Shown: positions 51,993 through 59,740 of the stretch, piece after piece
How positions within the stretch are numbered: the first letter of the stretch is position 1
Layout: every line of letters begins with the position of its first letter
From: Paenibacillus durus ATCC 35681
GTDB taxonomy: Bacteria > Bacillota > Bacilli > Paenibacillales > Paenibacillaceae
Direction of reading: 5' to 3'
Assembly (NCBI RefSeq): GCF_000993825.1
Contig: NZ_CP011114.1
Span: 1,488,001-1,552,000, forward strand
DNA: 64,000 nt
The notes under the pieces: model-generated
What the model was told of the DNA's origin: nothing
The model's input: the letters and a program-made list of their open reading frames with translations, nothing else
The model's database searches: none
Program-made: the position numbers and the translations under genes

Positions 51993-52391
51993 TCACTCTT
52001 GAGAATTCTCCAAGTTGATGTCCCTGTCGGCAAATACTTTCTTGGCCACGCCAACCGCGTTCAGCACCTTGGGAAATCCGGTGTAGGGGATGCATTGGAT
52101 GAAGGTTTCAATGACCTTCCGGGGAGGGATGCCCACATTCAATGCGCCGTGGATATGCACCTCCAGCTGCGGCTCGCATCCTCCGGCCGTCAGCAGGCTG
52201 CTCAGCGTGATAAGCTCCCGTTCTGGAAGGGTTAGTCCTTCCCGGCAATAAATATCGCCAAAGGCAAATTCAATAATGTAGGTACCCAGGTCCGGAGCGA
52301 TGTGCCGCAAACCGGCAATAACTTCCTCTCCGCCTCTTCCATCCACTTCCGCAAGCTTTTGCAAGCCGAGCTCATAACGGTCTTGTTCCAT
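51993..52391 (-). CDS. Carboxymuconolactone decarboxylase family protein
   Basis: 132 residues from ATG 52391 (GGAGGAGG upstream). Helical CMD/AhpD-like domain (residues 35-120: LTLPERELITLSSLLTAGG, HIHGALNVGIPPRKVIETFIQ). The redox CxxC of AhpD is absent, so it is the gamma-carboxymuconolactone-decarboxylase-like branch. Real substrate unknown. Its promoter has MerR-type geometry and lies between this gene and a broken merR gene. Confidence 0.87.
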   Translation of the reverse strand: MEQDRYELGLQKLAEVDGRGGEEVIAGLRHIAPDLGTYIIEFAFGDIYCREGLTLPERELITLSSLLTAGGCEPQLEVHIHGALNVGIPPRKVIETFIQCIPYTGFPKVLNAVGVAKKVFADRDINLENSQE

Positions 52392-52422
52392 TGTATTTTC
52401 CTCCTCCATAAAATATAGTTAG

Positions 52423-52453
52423 AGCATATTAGCTGGAGCTAACTCCAGGTCAA
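52423..52453 (-). promoter_or_regulatory. MerR-type promoter and operator of the CMD gene
   Basis: On the minus strand TTGACC (52453-52448) and TATGCT (52428-52423) are separated by 19 bp, the over-long spacing activated by MerR proteins. The spacer holds a palindrome CTGGAG-CTAA-CTCCAG (52433-52448). Confidence 0.85.
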
Positions 52454-52475
52454 GAGGTTTTTAAGGAGGGATTGC

Positions 52476-52863
52476 ATGCATTATTCCATTGGCGAATTTG
52501 CGGATATGACGGCTTTAAGCATCGACACCTTGCGTTACTATGAGAAGGGAGCGGTTAATCCGGGTGGAGCGTGACGCGGCAGGCCGGCGCCGTTATACCG
52601 AGAAGGATGTGAGCTGGATACAATTCATCAAAAGGCTGAAACAAACCGGTATGCCCATTAAGCAAATTAAGGCATACGCGGCTCTGCGGTACGAGGGCGA
52701 TGCGACTCTGCTCCAGCGGCTTCACCTGCTGGAAAGCCACCGTCTTGGCGTGCTGGAGGAAAAAGAGAAGTGGGAGACTAACCTGAATAAGCTGGAGGAG
52801 AAAATTCAAGTCTACAAAGACCTAATCGTAAATACGGGTCATCCCGCCAATTCGCTACGGTAA
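52476..52863 (+). pseudogene. MerR family regulator, disrupted by a frameshift
   Basis: ATG 52476 (TTAAGGAGGG upstream) opens MHYSIGEFADMTALSIDTLRYYEK, a normal MerR DNA-binding start, but runs into UGA about 30 codons on. The rest of the protein (RLIRVERDAAGRRRYTEKD ... coiled coil) continues in the next frame. Removing one G from the GGG at 52547-52549 restores LRYYEK-ERLIRVERD. Total restored length would be ~128 residues, normal for the group. Either a recent inactivating mutation or a sequence error. Confidence 0.82.
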
Positions 52864-53012
52864 CCCCGCAGGCAGCAGCCATAACGGATCAACCCTTTCT
52901 TTCCCCCGTCATAGCATAAGCTGTCAATTGTTGACTCCGCCTTCCCCACATAAATTTCCCTCTGCCATCAAACAATGAAACCAATATCTATGTTGTCAAG
53001 GGAGATGAAGTC

Positions 53013-53903
53013 ATGAACAAGAATCGTTTACGCCATCCATATTCGGCCTATACGAAAGCCGCCGCCCTGCTGGTTATGGCGATAGGCCTTGTTATCGGCG
53101 GAGGCCACGGAGATGCGGCATTTCATACCGGGCGGACCCAGCCCGGTCAGTTAACAACGAATACTCAAGAGCCCTCCGCGAGGGGACACTCCACCGTCCA
53201 TCCGCGTGTAGCCATTATCATCGATGACTTCGGAAACGGTATGCGGGGCACGGACGAAATGTTCGCTCTGCCGATCAAGCTTACTGTCGCGGTGATGCCG
53301 TTTCTGTCCACCTCGCAGGAGGATGCGTGGCGGGCTCATGAACGGGGCTTTGACGTTCTGGTGCATTTGCCGATGGAGCCCCGTAAAGGCAAGCCGGAGT
53401 GGCTTGGTCCGGGAGCCGTACTGTCCAGTTTAAGCGATCAGGAAATCCGTAAGCGAGTCGAGGCGGCGGTGGACAATGTGCCTTACGCGGTCGGGATCAA
53501 TAATCATATGGGCTCCAAAGTTACGGGAGACGAGCGGGTCATGCGCGCCGTACTGTCCGTCTGTAAGGAAAGAGGGCTATTCTTTGTGGACAGCCATACC
53601 AATTACCGCTCGGTAGTCGGCCAGGTGGCTGAGCAGATGGGCCTGCCGCGAGTGGAGAATCATGTCTTTCTGGATGACACCCATACAGCCAGTCACGTAA
53701 CCCGTCAATTGCAACGGGCGGGGAAGCGGGCGCTGGACCATAAATACTGCGTAACAATCGGTCATGTCGGAATTAAGGGCAAAGAGACCGCCGCAGGAAT
53801 CCGCGGCGGCATTGATGATTTAAAGAATCGTGTACAATTCGTCGGAATTTCCGATCTGGTCAAGGACGAGTGGAAGTGGAGTTCCCCGCTTACGTTTCCA
53901 TAA
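53013..53903 (+). CDS. Divergent polysaccharide deacetylase family protein (YibQ-like)
   Basis: 296-residue exported or membrane-anchored protein (hydrophobic segment residues 16-33). Polysacc_deac_2 fold with VAIIIDDFGNG, VMPFLSTS, HLPMEPR, NNHMGSKVTGDE and FFVDSHTN. The family is related to carbohydrate esterases and is thought to act on cell-wall or polysaccharide substrates. GGGAGATGAAGTC precedes ATG 53013. It converges on cwlD with a 14-bp overlap. Confidence 0.87.
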   Translation: MNKNRLRHPYSAYTKAAALLVMAIGLVIGGGHGDAAFHTGRTQPGQLTTNTQEPSARGHSTVHPRVAIIIDDFGNGMRGTDEMFALPIKLTVAVMPFLSTSQEDAWRAHERGFDVLVHLPMEPRKGKPEWLGPGAVLSSLSDQEIRKRVEAAVDNVPYAVGINNHMGSKVTGDERVMRAVLSVCKERGLFFVDSHTNYRSVVGQVAEQMGLPRVENHVFLDDTHTASHVTRQLQRAGKRALDHKYCVTIGHVGIKGKETAAGIRGGIDDLKNRVQFVGISDLVKDEWKWSSPLTFP

Positions 53904-54615
53904 GATAGGCGGCAATGCCGCTCGATATCGCTTCAGCGATTTTCTCCTGGCCTTTGGAAGTCGTTAGCAAGGCCCGGTCGATCGGGCTGCTAATAAATCC
54001 AGCCTCTACGATAACCGTGGGGGCGGTTATTTTTTTCAACAGATAGAACGGCTTCCCGGGTTGGGTATTTAATTCTACTCCATAAAGTGCATTCAACTGA
54101 TCCTGAATCGCATTGGCTAGCATGAAGCTGCGGCCTTCCTGACGGTACAGCACGATCGGTCCGTGCTTGGACTGAGAGCGTGCCCAGTTGATATGAATAC
54201 TGACGACGACAGCGGCGGGCAGTGTCTCGGCAAGCTCCTTGCGCTGGGCCAAATCGCGCATATGGCGGGAGCGGCTGCGAAGCCACTTATTCTCATCGCT
54301 GGGGGCATAGTCGCCCAAACGGTTCAGGACGGCGTCAAATCCGTCCGCTCTCAGCATCAAGAATAGCTTACGGGAAATGGCGAGTGTCAGATCCTTTTCC
54401 AGGATGTCTGCGTGCGAGGTACCGCCGTCAATGCCCCCGTGACCGGCGTCAATCAGTATGATGCGGTGACCGTGCCCAATCAGTGTTTGATGTTGTTCAG
54501 ACCGCCCGTCCGGTGAGGCGAAAGATGGATGGGCATTACCCGTCAGCAGCGTTCCCATAATCAGCAGGATAAACAGCCTCCTTGCCGGAGCTCTCCATTG
54601 GTTAGTCAGAATCAA
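53890..54615 (-). CDS. cwlD: N-acetylmuramoyl-L-alanine amidase, CwlD-like
   Basis: Zinc amidase removing peptides from muramic acid; CwlD acts in formation of muramic-delta-lactam in the spore cortex. 241 residues from TTG 54615 (AGGGAGG upstream). Signal peptide (residues 12-33), then LIDAGHGGIDGGT (His ligand), EKDLTL (Glu ligand), SIHINWA (His ligand) and VEAGFISSP with the catalytic Glu. Length and motifs fit CwlD. Confidence 0.87.
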   Translation of the reverse strand: MILTNQWRAPARRLFILLIMGTLLTGNAHPSFASPDGRSEQHQTLIGHGHRIILIDAGHGGIDGGTSHADILEKDLTLAISRKLFLMLRADGFDAVLNRLGDYAPSDENKWLRSRSRHMRDLAQRKELAETLPAAVVVSIHINWARSQSKHGPIVLYRQEGRSFMLANAIQDQLNALYGVELNTQPGKPFYLLKKITAPTVIVEAGFISSPIDRALLTTSKGQEKIAEAISSGIAAYLMET

Positions 54616-54792
54616 GAGTTAAACCTCCCTGTGTAATCTTGAATCCGGAAGCAGTCGATCTGCTTCAGAGTCTGTTCTTTTTTGGTTAGATTGTGCTTCA
54701 AAAGGCAGAATTATGCGGCTGAGGCCTGTTTAGGGCGAGGATAAACCGTGCAAACTAACCATTAAGGAAGAAATATAGAGGAGGTGAGTGCA

Positions 54793-54981
54793 GTGGCCTC
54801 GGACGGTGAAGATCTGGTCAAATACATTACTGAAAAAGTGGTCGTCTATATGGAAAGTCCTCGCGACAGCCGCAGCCGGCACCGGGCCGGCAGACAGCCG
54901 TGGAGCCAGAAATGGTTCGGAATGCTGCCGCTCGGCTTGTCAATGTGGCGAAGCAGCCGGAAGGTTAGGGACAAAGGGTAG
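54793..54981 (+). CDS. YqzE family protein
   Basis: 62 residues from GTG 54793 with GAGGAGGTGA 5 bp upstream. DLVKYITEKVVVYMESP and PWSQKWFGMLPLGLSMW match the pattern of B. subtilis YqzE (YVKFVTQQFVKYMDTP, PWSVRWFGVLPYAWSM). Function unknown; in Bacillus the gene lies behind the comG competence operon. Here it is single. Confidence 0.83.
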   Translation: MASDGEDLVKYITEKVVVYMESPRDSRSRHRAGRQPWSQKWFGMLPLGLSMWRSSRKVRDKG

Positions 54982-55003
54982 AGAGAGTGACATGTTATAC
55001 AAC

Positions 55004-55038
55004 AGCCCCATTTTCCGGCAAAAGCGGAGTATGGGGCT
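55004..55038. terminator. Hairpin between convergent genes
   Basis: AGCCCCAT and ATGGGGCT arms with inner TCCG/CGGA pairing; weak T content on either side. Confidence 0.55.
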
Positions 55039-55073
55039 ATATTGCTTTCTTCTATACAGTTGGACTATCGCAT

Positions 55074-56144
55074 CTAGTGTGCCGCTTCTCCGTCACCGGA
55101 GACATAGGCCTGGAATGTGCCGCTTGCCTGAAGGGCGCCCAGCGGAACAAAACGCCGCCCGCCAATGCCTGAAGCGGCATAAGGGACCGTCCCGCCTCCG
55201 TCTGCTGCGGATCTTGTCCACAGCTGATAACCCGTAATCATGAGCGGGGCGCCCAAAATGTCGTTCGCTCCGGTATTGGACCGGAAGACAAGACCCGGCT
55301 GCTGCTCGAGCAGCTGTACGAATTCGCCTGCTGCCAGCGGAGCAAGCTTTGGAGACGTCAGCCACAGCAGATTATCGTAGGGATTTCCGGGGTGTCCGGT
55401 TAGGAACATCGGAGCGGCTGTAATTTCGGATAATGAGCCGGATGCCGTCAAGCCGTATCGCCCGGCTGCTTGAGCGCTTCTGGCGACCGCTTCAGCTTTG
55501 CTGTCGTCCCAAGGAAGGATCTCCGGGACGATGGCGTTCACATATAATACTTGCCCGTTTACCGTAACTTTCCAGTAGGGCAGAAGCGGCGCATACAGCG
55601 GAACTGGTTCAATGATTTCAAATAAAGAATGGATAAGGCCCTTCTGCGCCAAGAACAGGCGCAGCTCGGTGACGGAGTAGGGAAGTCCTTCGGTATCCGC
55701 CCCATATTCGCTTAATGTGTATCCGCCGTTATCCGAGGCGGTAATAATCATATATCCGATCCGCTTATCGCCGCTAATGAGGTTGACAAGCCAACCGTGG
55801 GTACCGGGTCCCAGCGGATGAATCGATCGTTTCGCCGTTTTCCATTCCTTAAAGGGGGCTTCATCCGCAAGCTTGTCGATCGCCTCACGAACAAAAGCTT
55901 TCAGGGAGTCCGGGACGGCGAGATCCTGCCGTTTGGGCAGCGGCGATAGGGCTGAATCGGACGATCCGGCAGCTTCCGCAGCCGCAATCTCCGTCAGTCT
56001 CAAGGAATTGGCGGCAGGAGCATCCGCAGCGGGAGGGCCGAAGGCAAATCTGGAAACGGCCGCTGTCAAGATCAATATAAGAATCAAGAGAAAGCAGACA
56101 CGCATTGCGGGGATGGCACGCTTTCTTCTGCTGCTCGGGTTCAT
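55074..56144 (-). CDS. Hypothetical membrane-anchored extracytoplasmic protein
   Basis: 356 residues. Basic N-terminus and one membrane helix (residues 13-35), then an Ala-rich linker and a large extracellular part with strand-rich character (WLVNLISGDKRIGYMIITAS; VPLYAPLLPYWKVTVNGQVLYVNA). I do not recognise a domain; it may relate to peptidase-like or PepSY-like folds but no motif supports this. ATG 56144. Transcribed toward yqzE, behind yqhH-yqhG. Confidence 0.7.
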   Translation of the reverse strand: MNPSSRRKRAIPAMRVCFLLILILILTAAVSRFAFGPPAADAPAANSLRLTEIAAAEAAGSSDSALSPLPKRQDLAVPDSLKAFVREAIDKLADEAPFKEWKTAKRSIHPLGPGTHGWLVNLISGDKRIGYMIITASDNGGYTLSEYGADTEGLPYSVTELRLFLAQKGLIHSLFEIIEPVPLYAPLLPYWKVTVNGQVLYVNAIVPEILPWDDSKAEAVARSAQAAGRYGLTASGSLSEITAAPMFLTGHPGNPYDNLLWLTSPKLAPLAAGEFVQLLEQQPGLVFRSNTGANDILGAPLMITGYQLWTRSAADGGGTVPYAASGIGGRRFVPLGALQASGTFQAYVSGDGEAAH

Positions 56145-56331
56145 TTGCGTTTGTTCACCTGTCCTTCTATGGGCTGCCGGAGCCGCGGGCGGGACGACGT
56201 AGCCGTTTCTTCTTGGTTTCTACTACCCTACATTGTAGTGGACAAGCGCTGAAAAGGTTGTTGCAAGCTGTCGGGCTCATTCAAGGTGGATTCCATTTTT
56301 TTTGGCCGCTTTTAGCGAGCCGGGTCGCTTT

Positions 56332-57462
56332 CTATTGCTTACGGAGATGAAACAGGCCGTAGACGACCGGCGATACGGAAATGTTCGGTTCATACTGCCA
56401 AATGGTTTCTTTTCGGCGGCTGGCATGCTGTTCTTCGGTAGCAAGCCGCTTTTCTTCACCTTGTTCCTTCAGAAGCTCGATATAGTAAGCGTCAATAATT
56501 TCAAGCTCTCCTTGCAGACGCCGCCGCGCTGCCTCGGCCCAGCTGTAATCCTGACCGGAAAGCTTTGAGAGGATATGGCGTTCGAGCAAGCCGGCTCCCG
56601 AAGACAGGGAGATTTCATAAGGCTGGACGTGGACATTCTCCGGCAGGCGCGGAGTCAGCTCAAGCGGGTCCAGAATAGAGCCGAAGTTCTCCCTGACTTC
56701 TCCGGTAAGCAGCGATACGCCGATGAAATGTAGCTCTTCCCGTTTCAAATCGCAGCTGAGCTCCACCTTGAAGCAGACGGCGAGCCATGGCTCGTAGGCG
56801 GCGGAGAAAAGGGTCATCCGCTGGAGATTTCCCGGGGCTTCAAACAGATGCAGACATTTCCCCTCGGTCTGCGCCGCGGACCAAATCTGGCGCAGCCGCC
56901 TACTGCCAAACGTGATATCCTCGCGGCGGATTAGCCCGGGGCCTAGACGCGGCAGCACCGGTGTTACCCCGAAATAACGGGCAAGGAGGCCATCGTTCGG
57001 CCCGTTGTTAGCAGCCGAGTTCCCGGCGGCGCCGATTGGTGCGCCAGCGGCGGGGTTTGCCCCCGGATTGCTTCCGGCACCCGGCCCAGGATTTCCCCCG
57101 GACGGGCCAGCGCCAGGGCCTCTTGTTGCGTTCCCCCCCTGGCCTGCCGCCGCTCCGCTTCCCCAAGGCGTCTGACTAGCAAGCCCCCCGCTTCCCGGCC
57201 CGGTGCCGCTCCTTGGCGCGGGTATACTCGCCGCCGCATCATACTTCTCCGGGTCAAAGACGAAGGTAAAGGACAGTGTTTGCGGCTCCGCGCCGGTGCG
57301 CTCGACGAACCCCCAGTAGTAAGGCCGGTCGGTTAACATTTGATCGGCGCGGGGGGAGAGCTTTACGGTGACATGAACCGGCGATTTTTCAATGATCTGA
57401 CATTCCGTCGCTTCCAGATAGTCCATAACATGCTTCTGCACCTGCTGGGCGGTCATGGTCAT
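56332..57462 (-). CDS. yqhG: YqhG family protein
   Basis: 376 residues. N-terminal part VMDYLEATECQIIEKSPVHV and RPYYWGFVERTG.EPQTLSFTF closely follow B. subtilis YqhG; C-terminal half (residues 165-376) is helical and also YqhG-like. An insert of ~70 residues rich in Gly, Pro, Asn and Ala (about residues 95-160) separates the halves. Function unknown. It starts within the stop of the helicase gene (4-bp overlap), as in the B. subtilis yqhH-yqhG pair. Confidence 0.83.
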   Translation of the reverse strand: MTMTAQQVQKHVMDYLEATECQIIEKSPVHVTVKLSPRADQMLTDRPYYWGFVERTGAEPQTLSFTFVFDPEKYDAAASIPAPRSGTGPGSGGLASQTPWGSGAAAGQGGNATRGPGAGPSGGNPGPGAGSNPGANPAAGAPIGAAGNSAANNGPNDGLLARYFGVTPVLPRLGPGLIRREDITFGSRRLRQIWSAAQTEGKCLHLFEAPGNLQRMTLFSAAYEPWLAVCFKVELSCDLKREELHFIGVSLLTGEVRENFGSILDPLELTPRLPENVHVQPYEISLSSGAGLLERHILSKLSGQDYSWAEAARRRLQGELEIIDAYYIELLKEQGEEKRLATEEQHASRRKETIWQYEPNISVSPVVYGLFHLRKQ

Positions 57463-59201
57463 GGCGCGGCCTCGCTTTCACTGAGGATTCCATCCTTCAG
57501 CTCGGCCAGCGTCTGGCCGAGCTGCCCTACTTTGCTGCGGATTTCTTCGTCGCTTTCGGCCTCCAGCATAATTTTGTAGAGGCTTTTTTCCAGCGACTCT
57601 TTTTTCTCGAACCGTTCCAAAATCGTGTCCAGCCCTCCGATCACCGTCTCGAACAGATTGATTTTTTCATGCAGCAGATGCAGGATATGCTCCTCGATCG
57701 TCCCGGTGGTGGAGAGGTTGTGGATGATAACGTCGTTTTGCTGGCCCAGCCGGTGTACCCGGCCGATCCGCTGCTCGACCCGCATCGGGTTCCAGGGAAG
57801 ATCGAAATTGATCATATGGTGGCAGAACTGCAGATTGATGCCCTCGCCCCCGGCTTCGGTAGCAATCATCACCTGGGCGCGTCCGCGGAACAGGTCCATC
57901 ATCCAGTCTTTTTTGCCTCGGTTCATGCCGCCGGAATAAGGGACGGAAAGGATGCCGTGATTGCGGAAATACTGAAGCAGGTACTCCTGGGTCGCCCGGT
58001 ATTCGGTGAATACGATTACTTTTTCGTTCATTTCTTTAATGAGGGAAATGGTTTTCTCCGCCTTCGTGTTCGCTTTTACCGTCCGGATCTGCTGGAGGAG
58101 CTCGATCATCCGTTCCCGGCGGGGCGAGTCCTCGGGGAGCTTTTTCGTCAGATTAACCAGCGTCACGAACACCGCGTCACGGCTGCTGCATACCTCCCGC
58201 TGCAAGGTGACGAGCGACAGCATGCTGCTTAAATTCCCGCCCGACTCCTGATACTGATCTTTGACAAAGGATGTGACCCCGTCATATAATGTTTGTTCTT
58301 CGGGTGAAAGTGTAAGGGGTACATTGCTGACCTTCCGCTTCGTAAAAGCCACCGGTCCTTCGCCCCTGCGGTTGCGGATCATCACCTTGGACAGCTCGTC
58401 CCGGAGCTGGTCTTCGTTCTTGGCCACGCGCTTGTCGACGACGAAATTCGCCGCAAAATCACCCTGATTCCCGAGCTGGCCCGGCTTCAGCAGCGTAATG
58501 AGATTGAACAGCTCGCCGAGGTCGTTCTGCACCGGGGTGGCGGTGAGCAGCAGGCAGTATTTTTTGCGGAGCTCCTGAACGAATTGGTAGTTGGTCGTCT
58601 TCTTGTTCTTCAGCTTATGGGCTTCATCGATAATGAGCATGTCGTATTCGCCGGAGATCAGGCGCTCCTTGTGGGGATCGCGCTTGGCCGTATCCATGGA
58701 GGCGACGACGATGTCGTTGTCCCAGGAGTACGCCTTTTTTTGCGCCACGGCCGAAATGCCGAACTTCGTATTCAGCTCCCGCACCCACTGAAGCACAAGC
58801 GAAGCGGGGACGAGAATCAGCACTTTGGAGACAAGCCCGCGCACCAAATATTCCTTCAGCACCAGGCCCGCTTCAATCGTCTTGCCAAGGCCGACCTCGT
58901 CCGCAAGAATCGCGCGTCCCGACATCTCGAACAGCACCTTGCGTGCCGTGTCGATTTGGTGGGGCAGTGGAGACAGCGAAGCCAGATGCTTCATGCACTG
59001 CAGCTCCTCGAAGCTCTCCACCAGGCCGGAAGCCTCGCCTTCCATCGCCAGCCGGGACAGCCTCCAGTCGCCCCAGGGGCCGCCTTTGTCCAGCCGGGAT
59101 TCCAGGTCTTTCAGCCATTCACGTTCGAAGGAGATAGGCACGGGAAGAACGATATCCTGACCTTGTTCTTGCTTCAGGTTATTGCGGGGTACGTGAGTCA
59201 T
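57459..59201 (-). CDS. yqhH: SNF2-type DEAD/DEAH helicase, YqhH-like
   Basis: 580 residues, RapA-like Snf2 ATPase. Motif I LADEVGLGKTIEAGLV, motif II DEAH, motif III LLTATPVQND, motif V GGEGINLQF and motif VI QRIGRVHRLGQ are all present. Works as a nucleic-acid translocase; the exact role of YqhH is unknown. Paired with yqhG downstream. GTGAGTCATGAGCG region; ATG 59201 has a GAAGGAGACAG ribosome-binding stretch. Confidence 0.9.
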   Translation of the reverse strand: MTHVPRNNLKQEQGQDIVLPVPISFEREWLKDLESRLDKGGPWGDWRLSRLAMEGEASGLVESFEELQCMKHLASLSPLPHQIDTARKVLFEMSGRAILADEVGLGKTIEAGLVLKEYLVRGLVSKVLILVPASLVLQWVRELNTKFGISAVAQKKAYSWDNDIVVASMDTAKRDPHKERLISGEYDMLIIDEAHKLKNKKTTNYQFVQELRKKYCLLLTATPVQNDLGELFNLITLLKPGQLGNQGDFAANFVVDKRVAKNEDQLRDELSKVMIRNRRGEGPVAFTKRKVSNVPLTLSPEEQTLYDGVTSFVKDQYQESGGNLSSMLSLVTLQREVCSSRDAVFVTLVNLTKKLPEDSPRRERMIELLQQIRTVKANTKAEKTISLIKEMNEKVIVFTEYRATQEYLLQYFRNHGILSVPYSGGMNRGKKDWMMDLFRGRAQVMIATEAGGEGINLQFCHHMINFDLPWNPMRVEQRIGRVHRLGQQNDVIIHNLSTTGTIEEHILHLLHEKINLFETVIGGLDTILERFEKKESLEKSLYKIMLEAESDEEIRSKVGQLGQTLAELKDGILSESEAAP

Positions 59202-59388
59202 GAGCGCTGTCTCCTTCTGCGGGCCTATAGTTTACATAGTCAAATGTATAAGTAGTATGCGCGTAAAAGAGAGAATTCATAACTGCTATTTTTGGAGCCA
59301 GTCTCTAAAAACAGGAGAAACAAAGAGCAAATGCGGGCAGTTGCCGTGTTATTTCGCATGGGCCGCAATATTTCGACAAAGACTCTTT

Positions 59389-59404
59389 CCACAATATATG
59401 GTAT
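59389..59404. promoter_or_regulatory. NrdR box 1
   Basis: CCACAATATATGGTAT, close to the consensus ACACWATATATWGTGT. It overlaps a possible promoter (TCGACA 59373-59378, TATATG 59395-59400). Confidence 0.78.
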
Positions 59405-59421
59405 AGTTTAAAGGCTAATTC

Positions 59422-59437
59422 ACACAATATATTGTGA
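59422..59437. promoter_or_regulatory. NrdR box 2
   Basis: ACACAATATATTGTGA, a near-perfect NrdR site, 33 bp from box 1 (about three helical turns), the usual arrangement for cooperative NrdR binding in front of ribonucleotide reductase genes. Confidence 0.88.
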
Positions 59438-59740
59438 CAAGTGCGGTGGAAGCCTTTTTAATCGGAGAAATGACCCGCCTATATAAGATGAACTTGAAAA
59501 ATGACATCAGGGTAAGGAGTAACGAAGGGGAAGTTTGGAACTGTAGGAGCGATAGCGATCGCCTTTGTCTCTGGATTTCATCCGCCAAGAGCGGTTTAAA
59601 TGAAGAAATCTGGGGACAACAGCGGCCGGAAGTCCAAATATTCCTCGTAGTTACGACTGACATCTGATGGAAAAATCTTAAGTTCATCTATATAACACAG
59701 AGATCGGAATACTAATCATACTTTCGGGAGGTTGTTTATA

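Larger units (their letters stand above)
59202..59740. other. Long intergenic region and leader of nrdJ
   Basis: Holds the paired NrdR boxes at 59389-59437 and then ~300 nt of untranslated leader. Conserved cobalamin-riboswitch blocks were not found. A 77-codon ORF at 59434 begins inside the second NrdR box without a ribosome-binding site and is not supported. Confidence 0.6.

Noticed and set aside
59434..59667. 77-codon ORF upstream of nrdJ
   Set aside because: Starts inside NrdR box 2, lacks a ribosome-binding site and has no recognisable content.
59438..59740. Cobalamin riboswitch expected before nrdJ
   Set aside because: No B12-box or conserved aptamer blocks could be recognised in the ~300-nt leader.
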